Shown one piece after another: positions 8,018 through 16,247 of a DNA stretch of 17,703 bases. The stretch lies in contig JAEYWQ010000187.1 in assembly GCA_023428885.1 (NCBI GenBank), forward strand, positions 1 to 17,703, written 5' to 3'. Positions within the stretch are counted from its first letter, which is position 1. Each line of letters starts with the position of its first letter. Position numbers and translations under genes: made by a program. The notes under the pieces were generated by a model, which saw only the letters and a list, made by a program, of their open reading frames with translations, made no database searches and was not told where the DNA came from. The stretch is from Bacillota bacterium. Its GTDB lineage: Bacteria; Bacillota; Clostridia; Lachnospirales; Lachnospiraceae.

Positions 8018-8130
8018 AAATAGTCTATTACGGTTTATTCATCCATGCAAGGGATGGTTAACTAATGTGGAAGCAATTGAGACGATTGCATTAAAACTAA
8101 GTTATAACATAAGGAAAGGAGGAGAAAGTT

Positions 8131-9063
8131 ATGAGAATATTGAAAAAAACGGTTTCTCTCATTATTACGCTATTTTTTGTCTCTCTCATAACTTTCTTTG
8201 CTTTTCGAGTGATTCCTGGAGATAGTGCCATTTCAAAATTAGGTATCAACGCTTCCGAAGAGCAAATTGAGGCATTACGAGAGAAACTTGGGCTAAATGA
8301 CAGTCTTAGTACACAATATGTAAGATTTTTAAGTGACGCGATCAAAGGAGACTTTGGTGAATCTATTCAATATAACACTCCAGTATCTTCGCTCATTGCA
8401 GAGAGATTGCCAGTTACCATCTGGCTTGCTTTATTATCCTTTATCTTGATTGTGATTGTTTCCTTACCATTAGGATTGCTGGCGTCCAAAAGAGAAGACA
8501 GTATCATGGATCGAATTATTACCCTATTGACACAGACATTTATGGCGGTTCCAGCATTCTTTCTTGGAATCTTGATTACCTTGGTGTTCGGTGTGGTACT
8601 TCATTGGTTCTCTCCAGGAGGCTACATAAAACCATCTTCAAATTTTGGAAAATTTTTATCCTTCATGATTTATCCAGCATTGGCAGTAAGTATTCCAAAG
8701 ATTGCTATGATGGTCAAATTCTTAAAAACCTCCGTTATACGTGAGCTGAGTTTGGATTATGTAAGAACTGCAAAAAGTAAGGGGCTAAGAAAGAATGTAA
8801 TCTTGGTTCGTCATGTCTTAAAGAATGCACTGATGCCGGTTATTACTTTTCTTGGGATGATAACGGCAGAGAGCTTGGCAGGAAGCATTGTAGTAGAGCA
8901 GGTATTCAATCTGCCAGGGATGGGAAGATTATTAGTTACAGCTATCTTTAATCGTGATTATCCAGTGGTACAGGCTGTAGTTTTGTATGTGGCAGCAATT
9001 GTGATTGTGATTAATTTCTTAGTGGATTTATTATACCGTAAGGTAGACCCTAGAGTAAGTTAA
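8131..9063 (+). CDS. ABC importer permease, OppB/DppB family
   Basis: This 310-residue inner permease is one half of the translocation channel for the lipoprotein encoded upstream. About six membrane segments are visible (roughly residues 10-30, 95-115, 130-155, 172-192, 235-255 and 278-302). The N-terminal signature ITFFAFRVIPGDSA and the extracellular region EQIEALREKLGLNDSLSTQYVRFL are typical of OppB/DppB. The cytoplasmic EAA loop reads AKSKGLRKNVILVRHVLKNALMPV, which contacts the ATPase subunits. The start is set by AAGGAGG about 10 nt ahead of the ATG. It lies 113 bp after the binding-protein gene with no terminator in the gap, which fits one transcript with the binding protein probably made in excess. 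Confidence 0.93.
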   Translation: MRILKKTVSLIITLFFVSLITFFAFRVIPGDSAISKLGINASEEQIEALREKLGLNDSLSTQYVRFLSDAIKGDFGESIQYNTPVSSLIAERLPVTIWLALLSFILIVIVSLPLGLLASKREDSIMDRIITLLTQTFMAVPAFFLGILITLVFGVVLHWFSPGGYIKPSSNFGKFLSFMIYPALAVSIPKIAMMVKFLKTSVIRELSLDYVRTAKSKGLRKNVILVRHVLKNALMPVITFLGMITAESLAGSIVVEQVFNLPGMGRLLVTAIFNRDYPVVQAVVLYVAAIVIVINFLVDLLYRKVDPRVS

Positions 9064-9105
9064 AAGAATTATTTAGATATAGGATTATGAGTAGCAAAAG
9101 TAGAA

Positions 9106-9117
9106 TCGCTTCGGCGA
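9106..9117 (+). other. Small UUCG-tetraloop hairpin in the oppB-oppC type spacer
   Basis: TCGC-TTCG-GCGA forms a 4-bp hairpin capped by the very stable UUCG tetraloop. It lies 5-10 nt ahead of the ribosome binding site of the second permease gene. It may protect mRNA ends or tune translation. It has no T-run, so it is not a terminator. Confidence 0.3.
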
Positions 9118-9138
9118 CAGGAAGGAGCAAAGGGATTG

Positions 9139-9945
9139 ATGATCAGGCGAAAAGATTCAAATTTCATACTTGGTAGCGTATTAGTTTCAATAGCTTTGCT
9201 ACTTGTTGTGGTGGGCTTATTCTATACCCCCTATGATCCCAACGCAATGAATGCAGCTTTAAAAAATAAGGGACCAAGCCTTCTTCATTGGTTTGGAACT
9301 GATTATATGGGAAGGGATATATTAAGCCGTGTTATGGATGGTGCTGGGACAACCTTCTTAGTTGGATTGGCAACCGTCTTAATCGGAGCTACAATTGGAA
9401 GTATCGTAGGCGCTATCACAGGATATTTTGGTGGATTATTTGATGAAATCATCATGAGAGTGAATGATAGTGTTGCATCCTTTCCAAGTATATTACTTGC
9501 CTTAGTCTTTGTTAGTGTGATAGGAACAGGTAAGTATAATATTATCTTAGCTTTGGGTATCTTATTCATTCCAAGTTTTGCGCGTGTTATGCGAAGTGAG
9601 TTTAAGAAACAAAAAGAGATGGATTATGTAAAGAATGCTAGACTCATGGGAGCAAGCCATGCTCGAATTATGTTTGTACATATTCTACCAAACACAAGAG
9701 CAATCTTGCTTTCTGCCGTAACTATTGGTTTTAATAATGCAGTCCTAGCAGAGGCAGGTATGAGTTATCTTAGTTTAGGGGTACAGCCACCAGATGCCAG
9801 CCTTGGCCGAATGTTATCGGAAGCACAGGGCTATTTGCTCAATGCACCTTGGTTTGCTATCTTTCCTGGACTGATGATCGTAATTACTGTGTTAGGCTTT
9901 AGTCTGATCAACGAAAGGAGAGGGTATCATGGAGTTACAAGATAA
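9139..9945 (+). CDS. ABC importer permease, OppC/DppC family
   Basis: This second permease subunit of the importer has 268 residues. The N-terminal membrane segment (about 10-30) is followed by the family motif HWFGTDYMGRDILSRVMDGAGTT, then four to five further hydrophobic segments. The EAA loop reads NARLMGASHARIMFVHILPNTRAI, and the C-terminal motif LSLGVQPPDASLGRML is characteristic of OppC. The start is ambiguous between TTG at 9136 and ATG at 9139. AAGGAG at 9122-9127 is 8 nt from the TTG and 11 nt from the ATG; I chose ATG, a one-residue difference. The 3' end overlaps the ATPase gene by 17 nt, indicating translational coupling. Confidence 0.92.
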   Translation: MIRRKDSNFILGSVLVSIALLLVVVGLFYTPYDPNAMNAALKNKGPSLLHWFGTDYMGRDILSRVMDGAGTTFLVGLATVLIGATIGSIVGAITGYFGGLFDEIIMRVNDSVASFPSILLALVFVSVIGTGKYNIILALGILFIPSFARVMRSEFKKQKEMDYVKNARLMGASHARIMFVHILPNTRAILLSAVTIGFNNAVLAEAGMSYLSLGVQPPDASLGRMLSEAQGYLLNAPWFAIFPGLMIVITVLGFSLINERRGYHGVTR

Positions 9946-11518
9946 GATTCTTCTTTCAGTTCAGGATCTAACACTAGCATTTCAATCAAAACAATCGAAC
10001 ACGGAAGTGGTTCATGGGATTTCATTTTCCGTAAAGGAAGGAGAAATCATTGGTATCGTCGGGGAGTCGGGTTCAGGTAAAAGTGTTACTTCGCTTTCTT
10101 TATTATCCTTACTTGCAAATTCAGGCCGAATAACCCAAGGAGAAATCAAATATAAGGACCTAAGTTTGTCATCCATGTCGGAAAAGGATTTGGAAAAGAT
10201 TCGTGGCAAGGAAATTTCCTATGTGTTCCAAGAACCGATGACGTCCCTTAATCCAGTCTTAACAATAGGTTATCAGCTGGAAGAAATGCTGATACTTCAT
10301 GAGAAGCTATCCAAAGAAGAGCGAAAACAGCGCATTCTTGAGATGCTCTATGAGGTGGAGCTACAGGATGGGGAACAAATCTTAGGCAAATACCCTCATC
10401 AATTAAGCGGTGGTATGCGTCAGCGAGTAATGATTGCAATGGCTATGCTTTTAAGACCTCGTTTACTGATTGCGGATGAACCAACCACGGCACTGGATGT
10501 AACAGTCCAGATTAAGATTTTAGAGTTATTAAGAAAACTAAATAAAGAATTTCATACATCTATTATTCTGATTTCTCATGATTTGGCGGTAATAAAAAGT
10601 ATCTGTAGCCGTGTCATGGTGATGTATCAGGGTCATATCATAGAACAAGGGACGATAGCAAAGATATTTACGAATCCAGAAGAAGAGTATACAAAGAAGT
10701 TGCTAGAAGCTGCCTTACTAGCTCATACCGATTCTGAAAGGGTAAGTGCATGTTCTAATTCTAGCATATCTGATTGGAAGGAAGAAGATACACTTGTGGT
10801 AGAGGATCTTTGTGTGTATTATCCTGAAACAAAACTAAAGCTATTTGGTAAAATAGGAAAGAAGGAAATTGTACATCATGTATCTTTTTCTATGAAAAAG
10901 GGTGAGATTCTTGGAATTGTCGGAGAAAGCGGATGCGGGAAATCAACTATGGCTAAGGCTCTTGCTGGTTTAATCAAAGATATTTCTGGTAGGATTCATA
11001 TGGATTGTAAACAGCCACAGATGGTATTTCAAGATCCTTATAGTAGTTTAAATCCAGCTAAGAAGATTGGCTGCTTGCTAGAGGAACCTCTATTGCTATC
11101 CAAAAGCTATACAAAACAAGAGCGGAAAGACAAAGTGGAAGAGATGCTATATAAGGTTGGTTTAACTGCAGAATATGCAAATCAATATCCTGCTAATCTA
11201 AGCGGTGGTCAGAGACAGCGCGTGGCGATTGCTATGGCAATTATGTTAAATCAGGAATTTATTATCTTAGACGAACCTGTGTCTGCCTTAGATGTTACAG
11301 TTCAAGAGCAAATTCTTGAGTTATTGTTACATCTTCGAAAGGAATATGATCTAACTTATCTTTTTATCTCCCATGACATGGGAGTCATACAAAAAATCTG
11401 TGACCGGGTAGGTGTAATGTATCAGGGTGAGTTGATTGAATTGCGGGAAACGAAAGAATTGTTTGAAGATCCAAAGGAAGAATATACGAAAAAATTATTG
11501 AATGCGATTTTACGCTAA
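9929..11518 (+). CDS. ABC importer fused double ATPase (OppD-OppF/GsiA-like)
   Basis: Both ATP-hydrolysing subunits of the importer are fused in one 529-residue cytoplasmic protein. The first domain has Walker A GESGSGKS (45-52), signature LSGGMRQR (159-166) and Walker B with D183-E184 (IADEPTTALDVT). A C-terminal piece (NPEEEYTKKLLEAA) typical of OppD follows. After a linker of roughly 35 residues, the second domain has Walker A GESGCGKST (332-340), LSGGQRQR (424-431) and D448-E449 (LDEPVSALDVT), ending in EYTKKLLNAILR. All catalytic residues look intact in both halves. Peptide importers more often have separate D and F subunits; the fused form is known from GsiA/YejF-type systems. The start ATG follows AAAGGAGAGGG inside the preceding permease gene. 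An intrinsic terminator follows the stop codon. Confidence 0.93.
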   Translation: MELQDKILLSVQDLTLAFQSKQSNTEVVHGISFSVKEGEIIGIVGESGSGKSVTSLSLLSLLANSGRITQGEIKYKDLSLSSMSEKDLEKIRGKEISYVFQEPMTSLNPVLTIGYQLEEMLILHEKLSKEERKQRILEMLYEVELQDGEQILGKYPHQLSGGMRQRVMIAMAMLLRPRLLIADEPTTALDVTVQIKILELLRKLNKEFHTSIILISHDLAVIKSICSRVMVMYQGHIIEQGTIAKIFTNPEEEYTKKLLEAALLAHTDSERVSACSNSSISDWKEEDTLVVEDLCVYYPETKLKLFGKIGKKEIVHHVSFSMKKGEILGIVGESGCGKSTMAKALAGLIKDISGRIHMDCKQPQMVFQDPYSSLNPAKKIGCLLEEPLLLSKSYTKQERKDKVEEMLYKVGLTAEYANQYPANLSGGQRQRVAIAMAIMLNQEFIILDEPVSALDVTVQEQILELLLHLRKEYDLTYLFISHDMGVIQKICDRVGVMYQGELIELRETKELFEDPKEEYTKKLLNAILR

Positions 11519-11558
11519 TCGTGCTGAAAGGGTTGGAATCGTAACAATGAATGTGATG

Positions 11559-11593
11559 ATAGAACATGGATGGAATATCCATGTTCTATTTTT
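11559..11593 (+). terminator. Intrinsic terminator of the importer operon
   Basis: A perfect 13-bp stem (11559-11571 with 11577-11589) with a 5-nt loop is followed by TTTT. It lies 40 bp after the stop codon of the fused ATPase gene. Confidence 0.9.
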
Positions 11594-11595
11594 AG

Positions 11596-11771
11596 TTCAA
11601 TCATAGGAAATTGCGTCGCAATATCCTATGATTGAAAGGCACTTCGTGCCGAGATGCACACGACCGGGTAAGGTAAAATGTCGCAAAAATCGCGACACCC
11701 GGTCGGAACGGGAACAAAGTGTGCTTTCTAAGGATCTTTGGTCGCGAGAGTGTGCAAAGCACACTTTGTTC
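11596..11771 (+). repeat. Structured non-coding element, copy 1 (full-length)
   Basis: This gene-free stretch is packed with perfect hairpins and looks richer in G+C than its surroundings. Hairpin A pairs 11596-11608 with 11624-11636 (13 bp), capped by an inner ATTGCG-T-CGCAAT hairpin. Hairpin B is GGCAC-TTC-GTGCC (11638-11650). The core AGATGCACACGACCGGG (11652-11668) follows. Its CGACCGGG end pairs with CCCGGTCG (11698-11705) around an inner TGTCGC/GCGACA stem (hairpin C). Hairpin D pairs 11712-11727 with 11756-11771 (16 bp) around a 28-nt loop. A second copy lies at 17167-17257. It starts 3 nt after the T-run of the importer terminator. Small ORFs crossing it have no ribosome binding site and are disregarded. 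From 11772 to 11840 I see nothing definable. Confidence 0.75.
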
Positions 11772-11840
11772 ACGACAAGTGGGAAAGATAAAAAATGGAC
11801 TAGGCATCAGGTATCAGTATGCACACAAGTGGAAGGAGGG

Positions 11841-12395
11841 CTAGGTTAATTCTACGTATATAGGCAGATGGTCTACGCTTGGGAGGAATTTATCAAGAAG
11901 GTCAGAGAGTTTGATCTTTAGGCTTGAAGTATTAATACAAGGATGGCAGCCAATGTATTCTTGGGTCAGAAGTTCACGGTCGACTAGGAGTTGGACTTTG
12001 TGTTCTTTATCGTTCATAAGACCAAGAACAGTTACGGATCCCGGAGTTAAATCAAGAAATTCTTCCATATAGGCCTCAGCTGCAAAGGATAAACGAGAGG
12101 TATTTAACTGCTTCGACAAGTCAGAGGTCTTGAGTTTTTTTCTACCAGGCATCATTAAGAGATAGAAATTGTTTTTTTGAGGATTGCAGAGAAATAAATT
12201 TTTACAGATATCGATTCCAAACATCCTCTCAACTTCAAGGCAGGATTCTACGGTTGCAGTGACACCATGATCTAATCGAAGGTATGGAATGGATAAACGA
12301 TCTAAGAGTTCATAGGTTTTCATCTCTTTATCTAGGCGGTCTCTTCCATCCGGTGCACTGCTATAAAAGTTCGGATCAATAGTTATCGCTTGCAT
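11841..12395 (-). CDS. YbaK/ProX-type aminoacyl-tRNA deacylase (prolyl-tRNA editing protein)
   Basis: This 184-residue free-standing editing-domain protein probably hydrolyses mischarged tRNA, most likely Ala-tRNA(Pro) as in the ProX/PrdX (ProXp-ala) group. Supporting segments are the N-terminal helix ending in YELLDRLSIPYLRLDH, then CKNLFLCNPQKNNFYLLMMPGRKKL, which carries the conserved Lys of the KNL motif. LTPGSVTVLGLMND...VQLLVDREL matches the family G-S-V-(x)-(x)-G-L-x-N-D pattern, and GCHPCINTSSLKI follows. Family members usually have Pro-Phe in the GSVSPFG-like motif; here it reads VTVLG. The start at 12395 is chosen for AAAGGA 7 nt upstream; an ATG at 12419 lacks a ribosome binding site. 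It is a single gene, convergent with the importer operon and divergent from the exporter operon. Whether ProX, YbaK (Cys-tRNA(Pro)) or another subgroup cannot be settled here. Confidence 0.85.
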   Translation of the reverse strand: MQAITIDPNFYSSAPDGRDRLDKEMKTYELLDRLSIPYLRLDHGVTATVESCLEVERMFGIDICKNLFLCNPQKNNFYLLMMPGRKKLKTSDLSKQLNTSRLSFAAEAYMEEFLDLTPGSVTVLGLMNDKEHKVQLLVDRELLTQEYIGCHPCINTSSLKIKLSDLLDKFLPSVDHLPIYVELT

Positions 12396-12472
12396 ATTAT
12401 TTTCCTTTCTGTCTGTCAATCTAAAATTGTGTACTAGTTTATCATACTAAGGGTTTTATGTAAATTATCAAA

Positions 12473-12500
12473 TTGAGACGCTTGATATTTTTTCTATAAT
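12473..12500 (+). promoter_or_regulatory. Promoter of the ABC exporter operon
   Basis: TTGAGA (12473-12478), a 16-bp spacer and a perfect TATAAT (12495-12500) give a start near 12507 and a short leader of about 35 nt. The 147-bp region is shared with the divergent deacylase gene, for which no clear promoter is seen. Confidence 0.6.
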
Positions 12501-12542
12501 CGTGTACCATAAATCTTATGCTTTATGAAAGGGACGAGTAAA

Positions 12543-14453
12543 ATGATACGAAAATATATATGGAAGTATCGATGGAGATATCTACTGGGATTAGTAACAT
12601 TATTTGTTGTGGACTTATTAGGGTTATTGATACCGGAATATACCGGAAGAATTACAGATGGTTTAGATCAGAAGACCATGGATTCGGATGGGGTTTTGCA
12701 GGTCATCGGCTTAATCTTGTTAGTTGGATTTGGCATGGCTATTGGACGGTTTTTGTGGCGATTTTTTATCTTTGGTTCTGCAAGACATGTAGAACATGAG
12801 TTGAGAAATGATATGTTTCAACATCTGACCAAGTTATCCATGAATTATTATAACGAAAATAAAACAGGTGATTTGATGGCTCATTTTACAAGTGATTTGA
12901 ATGCCATTCGTATGTCAATTGGTCCAGCAGTTATCACCAGTTTTGATGCTGTTATTATGACTATTATGGTTATTGTGAAGATGGTGGTATCTGTTAATTT
13001 TGAACTTACCTTATTAGCCTGCATCCCTATGGCGTTTATCTTAATCGGTGGAATTTTCTATGGAAGATCCATAGAGAGGCGCTTTCGTGAGAAGCAAACA
13101 GCATTCTCTGAGATGACAGATCAGGTTCAGGAGAGCATCTCTGGAATTCGTGTAATCAAAGCATTTGTACAGGAACAAAAAGAAGTAATAGCATTTGCTC
13201 TAGCAAATCGTAATAATCAGGACAAAAATCTTCGTGTGGTAAAGTTGCAGGCAATTATTATGCCATTACTTGATTTTTTGATCGGACTTTCATCGGTGGT
13301 TGCTATTCTTTATGGAGGAAAATTAGTTCTAGAGGGGGCTATTACGCCAGGTAAATTCGTTGCCTTTAATCAATATATCCTTATGTTAGTATGGCCAATG
13401 TTAGCTATGGGAGAGAGTATTACCTTTATTTCACAAGGATTAGCATCAACGAAACGAATTAAGAAGATATTTGATCAGGAAGCAGAAATTATTGATTCTC
13501 CTAGTATAAAGCCTGAGTTAAAGGAAATAAAGGGTAAGATCGAATTAAAGAATTTGTGTTTTACATATGGAAGAAGACAAGAAGTACAGCAAGAAGAACA
13601 AGTAGCCAAAGCGGGAAAGAAACAGGAGCTAAATCAGGTTCTTGACCAGGTGAGCGTACAGATAGAAGCAGGAGAAAGCCTAGCAATCCTAGGACCAACG
13701 GGCAGTGGAAAAACAACCTTGGCTAATTTATTGGTGCGTTTATATGATACCGAGGATGGAATGATATACATTGATGGTCATGAGATTAAAGAGTATCCAC
13801 TTTCTGTGTTGCGGGAACAAATCGCTTATGTAATGCAAGATAATTTCTTGTTCTCTGATACCATACAGACGAACATTGCATTTGGTGTTAGAAAACTAAT
13901 GGATATCCGATATGAAAAGAAAAAGTACCATCTTTTCCCGACGAAAAAAGAGTTGGAAGAAGCCCATCATGAGCATGATTTTTCATCCAGAGAAAGTAAA
14001 GTGGATGAAGCCTATCAGGATCTTAATGCAGTAAAACAGGCAGCAATTACAGCTTGTATCCACGATAACATCATGGAGTTTCCAAAACAATATGCTACCA
14101 TGGTAGGAGAACGTGGTGTTACCGTGTCGGGAGGACAAAAACAGAGAAGTTCCATTGCGAGAGCCTTAATGAAGGAAGCACCGGTGCTAATTTTAGATGA
14201 TGCTTTATCAGCAGTTGATACCAGCACGGAAGAAACAATTCTTAAGAATCTAAAGCAGGATCGTGAAGGAAAAACAACCATCATCATAGCTCACCGCATA
14301 TCAACCATTCAGAATGCGGACCATATTCTTGTATTAGAAGAAGGAAAGTGCATTGAGTACGGCACTCATCAAGAACTTTTAGAAGCAAAGGGGCATTATG
14401 CAAATCTCTATGAGAAACAACAATTAGAAAAACAGCTTGAAAATCAGCAATAG
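12543..14453 (+). CDS. ABC exporter half-transporter, degenerate-site subunit (BmrC/YheI-like)
   Basis: This 636-residue multidrug-type exporter half has six predicted membrane helices in the first 300 residues (type IV exporter fold; coupling region NYYNENKTGDLMAHFTSDLNAIR), followed by an ATPase domain. Motifs are Walker A GPTGSGKTT (384-392), Q-loop YVMQDN, signature VSGGQKQR (S529) and Walker B LILDD with D552-D553. The usual catalytic Glu is Asp (GAT at 14199), as in the non-hydrolysing site of heterodimeric exporters. Two insertions are odd: a Gln/Glu/Lys-rich stretch at about 344-363, and roughly 35-45 extra charged residues at about 449-492 in the helical subdomain between NIAFG and the signature. 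AAAGGGA lies 8 nt before the chosen ATG; an upstream ATG at 12525 has no ribosome binding site. The partner gene follows after 8 bp. Likely substrates are drugs or lipids. Confidence 0.9.
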   Translation: MIRKYIWKYRWRYLLGLVTLFVVDLLGLLIPEYTGRITDGLDQKTMDSDGVLQVIGLILLVGFGMAIGRFLWRFFIFGSARHVEHELRNDMFQHLTKLSMNYYNENKTGDLMAHFTSDLNAIRMSIGPAVITSFDAVIMTIMVIVKMVVSVNFELTLLACIPMAFILIGGIFYGRSIERRFREKQTAFSEMTDQVQESISGIRVIKAFVQEQKEVIAFALANRNNQDKNLRVVKLQAIIMPLLDFLIGLSSVVAILYGGKLVLEGAITPGKFVAFNQYILMLVWPMLAMGESITFISQGLASTKRIKKIFDQEAEIIDSPSIKPELKEIKGKIELKNLCFTYGRRQEVQQEEQVAKAGKKQELNQVLDQVSVQIEAGESLAILGPTGSGKTTLANLLVRLYDTEDGMIYIDGHEIKEYPLSVLREQIAYVMQDNFLFSDTIQTNIAFGVRKLMDIRYEKKKYHLFPTKKELEEAHHEHDFSSRESKVDEAYQDLNAVKQAAITACIHDNIMEFPKQYATMVGERGVTVSGGQKQRSSIARALMKEAPVLILDDALSAVDTSTEETILKNLKQDREGKTTIIIAHRISTIQNADHILVLEEGKCIEYGTHQELLEAKGHYANLYEKQQLEKQLENQQ

Positions 14454-14461
14454 GAGGGCAT

Positions 14462-16231
14462 ATGAGTCGTAAAGAAATTGAATATGAAAAATCAATTCAT
14501 GGAAATGTCTTCTTCCGTTTGATGAGATATGCATTACCATATTGGCATTGGTTTGCCTTTGCATTTGTTTTAGTACTTGCAATTACAGGGCTTGAATTAT
14601 TACGTCCAGCATTGCTAGGACAAGTAATTGACTTGTTTGCCGAAGAGAGTGATTTTAGTAAGATTAGAGCAACAGCAATGATTTATGTTATTGTATTATG
14701 TGGAAGCTTTGTTTGCAATATGTTGCAGACTTGGATATTACAGTTAGCTGGACAGAAAATTATATATAGTATCCGTCAGGAGGTTTTTGAGCATATTCAT
14801 AAATTATCCTTACGCTTCTTTGATATAACACCAGTTGGTAAGATCGTGACCAGGGTAACCAATGACGTGGAGGCACTTCATGAGATGTATGCTAATATCT
14901 TGGTAAAGCTATTGAAAAATATAGTTAAGATTATTGGGCTAGCAATCGTGATGTTAACCATTAATGTTAAGATTGCCTTATACTCCTTTCTTGTATTACC
15001 TTTTATCATTGCCCTAACCTGGGCCTTTAAAAAGGTTTCTAGAGCAACTTATCGAATTGCAAGAACTAAGCTTACTGCACTGAATACCTATCTATCAGAG
15101 CATCTTTCAGGGATGAAATTGATCCAGGTATTTGCCAGAGAACATGAAAAGAATGATGAATTCAAGGGAAAGAGTGAGGAATTGTACTATGCCAATAATC
15201 GTGAAATGTTGGTATTTGCAATCTTTCGTCCATTGACCTATGCCTTATCTGTGATTGCATTAGTAATTATCATTGCAACAGGTAGTGACTCTGTGTTAAA
15301 AGGGGTGATTACGGTTGGTACCTTATATACACTGATTCAATACATTTCTTCCTTCTTTGAACCAATTCAGGAGTTGGCAGAACAATTTGGTAGCTTACAA
15401 TCTGCGATGGCTTCGGCAGAGAAGATATTTACCATATTGGATGAAGAAATTATAGTAAAAGATCCAGAACAAGCTCAGAGAATTGAAGGTATTCAAGGTC
15501 GTATTGAATTTGATCATGTTTGGTTTGCCTATGAGGGGGAGAACTGGATTCTTAAGGATGTTAGTTTTGTGATGGAACCTGGACAAAGTGTTGCCTTTGT
15601 AGGAGCTACAGGTGCAGGAAAATCATCGATTCTTAACTTGATAGGTCGATATTATGACATTCAAAAGGGCCGTATTCTAATCGATGGAGTTGATATCAAG
15701 CACTTGGATCTGAACCAGCTACGTGGTGCTATAGGACAGGTTCAACAGGATGTTTTCTTATTTACAGGTGATATTGCTAGTAACATTCGTTTACGAAACG
15801 ATGATATTACAAGGAAAATGATTGAACAGTCAGCTAAGTATGTAAATGCAAGCTATTTTATTGATAAGTTACCTCATGCTTATGAGGAGCCGGTTACAGA
15901 GCGCGGAGCTACATTTTCTGCTGGACAGCGTCAGTTATTATCCTTTGCACGAACCTTGGCTTATGATCCAAAGATCTTGGTAATGGACGAGGCAACTGCC
16001 AACATTGATACGGATACCGAAAGTTTGATTCAGGAAGCCCTAGCTACACTGATGAAGGGGCGAACAACGATTATGGTTGCTCACCGCCTATCAACGATAC
16101 AGCATGCAGACCAGATTATTGTTATGCATAAGGGCAGGTTAAGAGAAAAAGGAACTCACCAGGAGTTACTTTCCCTCAATGGAATCTATAAAAAGCTGTA
16201 TGATTATTCGCTGCAAGAGAGTCTATCTTAG
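14462..16231 (+). CDS. ABC exporter half-transporter, catalytic-site subunit (BmrD/YheH-like)
   Basis: This 589-residue partner of the preceding gene is also an exporter half: six membrane helices (about 1-310) and a C-terminal ATPase. The transmembrane domain carries the coupling region RFFDITPVGKIVTRVTNDVEALHEMY typical of the YheH/BmrD group. The ATPase has Walker A GATGAGKSS (381-389), Q-loop QVQQDVFLF, Walker B VMDEATANIDT with intact D509-E510, and H-loop MVAHRLS. Its signature reads FSAGQRQL (S486-A487), an altered version of LSGGQ. The intact Glu here and the intact signature of the upstream partner would build the one active ATP site. The upstream Asp and this SAGQ motif would build the degenerate site. 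This complementarity strongly supports an obligate heterodimer. AGGAGGG overlaps the end of the upstream gene, indicating coupled translation. Confidence 0.92.
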   Translation: MSRKEIEYEKSIHGNVFFRLMRYALPYWHWFAFAFVLVLAITGLELLRPALLGQVIDLFAEESDFSKIRATAMIYVIVLCGSFVCNMLQTWILQLAGQKIIYSIRQEVFEHIHKLSLRFFDITPVGKIVTRVTNDVEALHEMYANILVKLLKNIVKIIGLAIVMLTINVKIALYSFLVLPFIIALTWAFKKVSRATYRIARTKLTALNTYLSEHLSGMKLIQVFAREHEKNDEFKGKSEELYYANNREMLVFAIFRPLTYALSVIALVIIIATGSDSVLKGVITVGTLYTLIQYISSFFEPIQELAEQFGSLQSAMASAEKIFTILDEEIIVKDPEQAQRIEGIQGRIEFDHVWFAYEGENWILKDVSFVMEPGQSVAFVGATGAGKSSILNLIGRYYDIQKGRILIDGVDIKHLDLNQLRGAIGQVQQDVFLFTGDIASNIRLRNDDITRKMIEQSAKYVNASYFIDKLPHAYEEPVTERGATFSAGQRQLLSFARTLAYDPKILVMDEATANIDTDTESLIQEALATLMKGRTTIMVAHRLSTIQHADQIIVMHKGRLREKGTHQELLSLNGIYKKLYDYSLQESLS

Positions 16232-16247
16232 TTCACAGGAGAAAAGT

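Noticed and set aside
9106..9117. UUCG hairpin as an intra-operon terminator
   Set aside because: Only 4 bp and no T-run; it more likely affects mRNA stability or is incidental.
11596..11771. Insertion sequence or CRISPR array at the hairpin-rich region
   Set aside because: No transposase ORF and no regularly spaced direct repeats; the structure is a series of different inverted repeats.
11601..11849. Overlapping short reading frames on both strands across the structured element
   Set aside because: No ribosome binding sites, no recognisable protein features, and the region is explained by perfect inverted repeats shared with a second non-coding copy.
16179..16247. Longer GNAT protein overlapping the exporter gene
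   Set aside because: No ribosome binding site at 16179. The ATG at 16248 has one, and the extra residues do not resemble a GNAT N-terminus.
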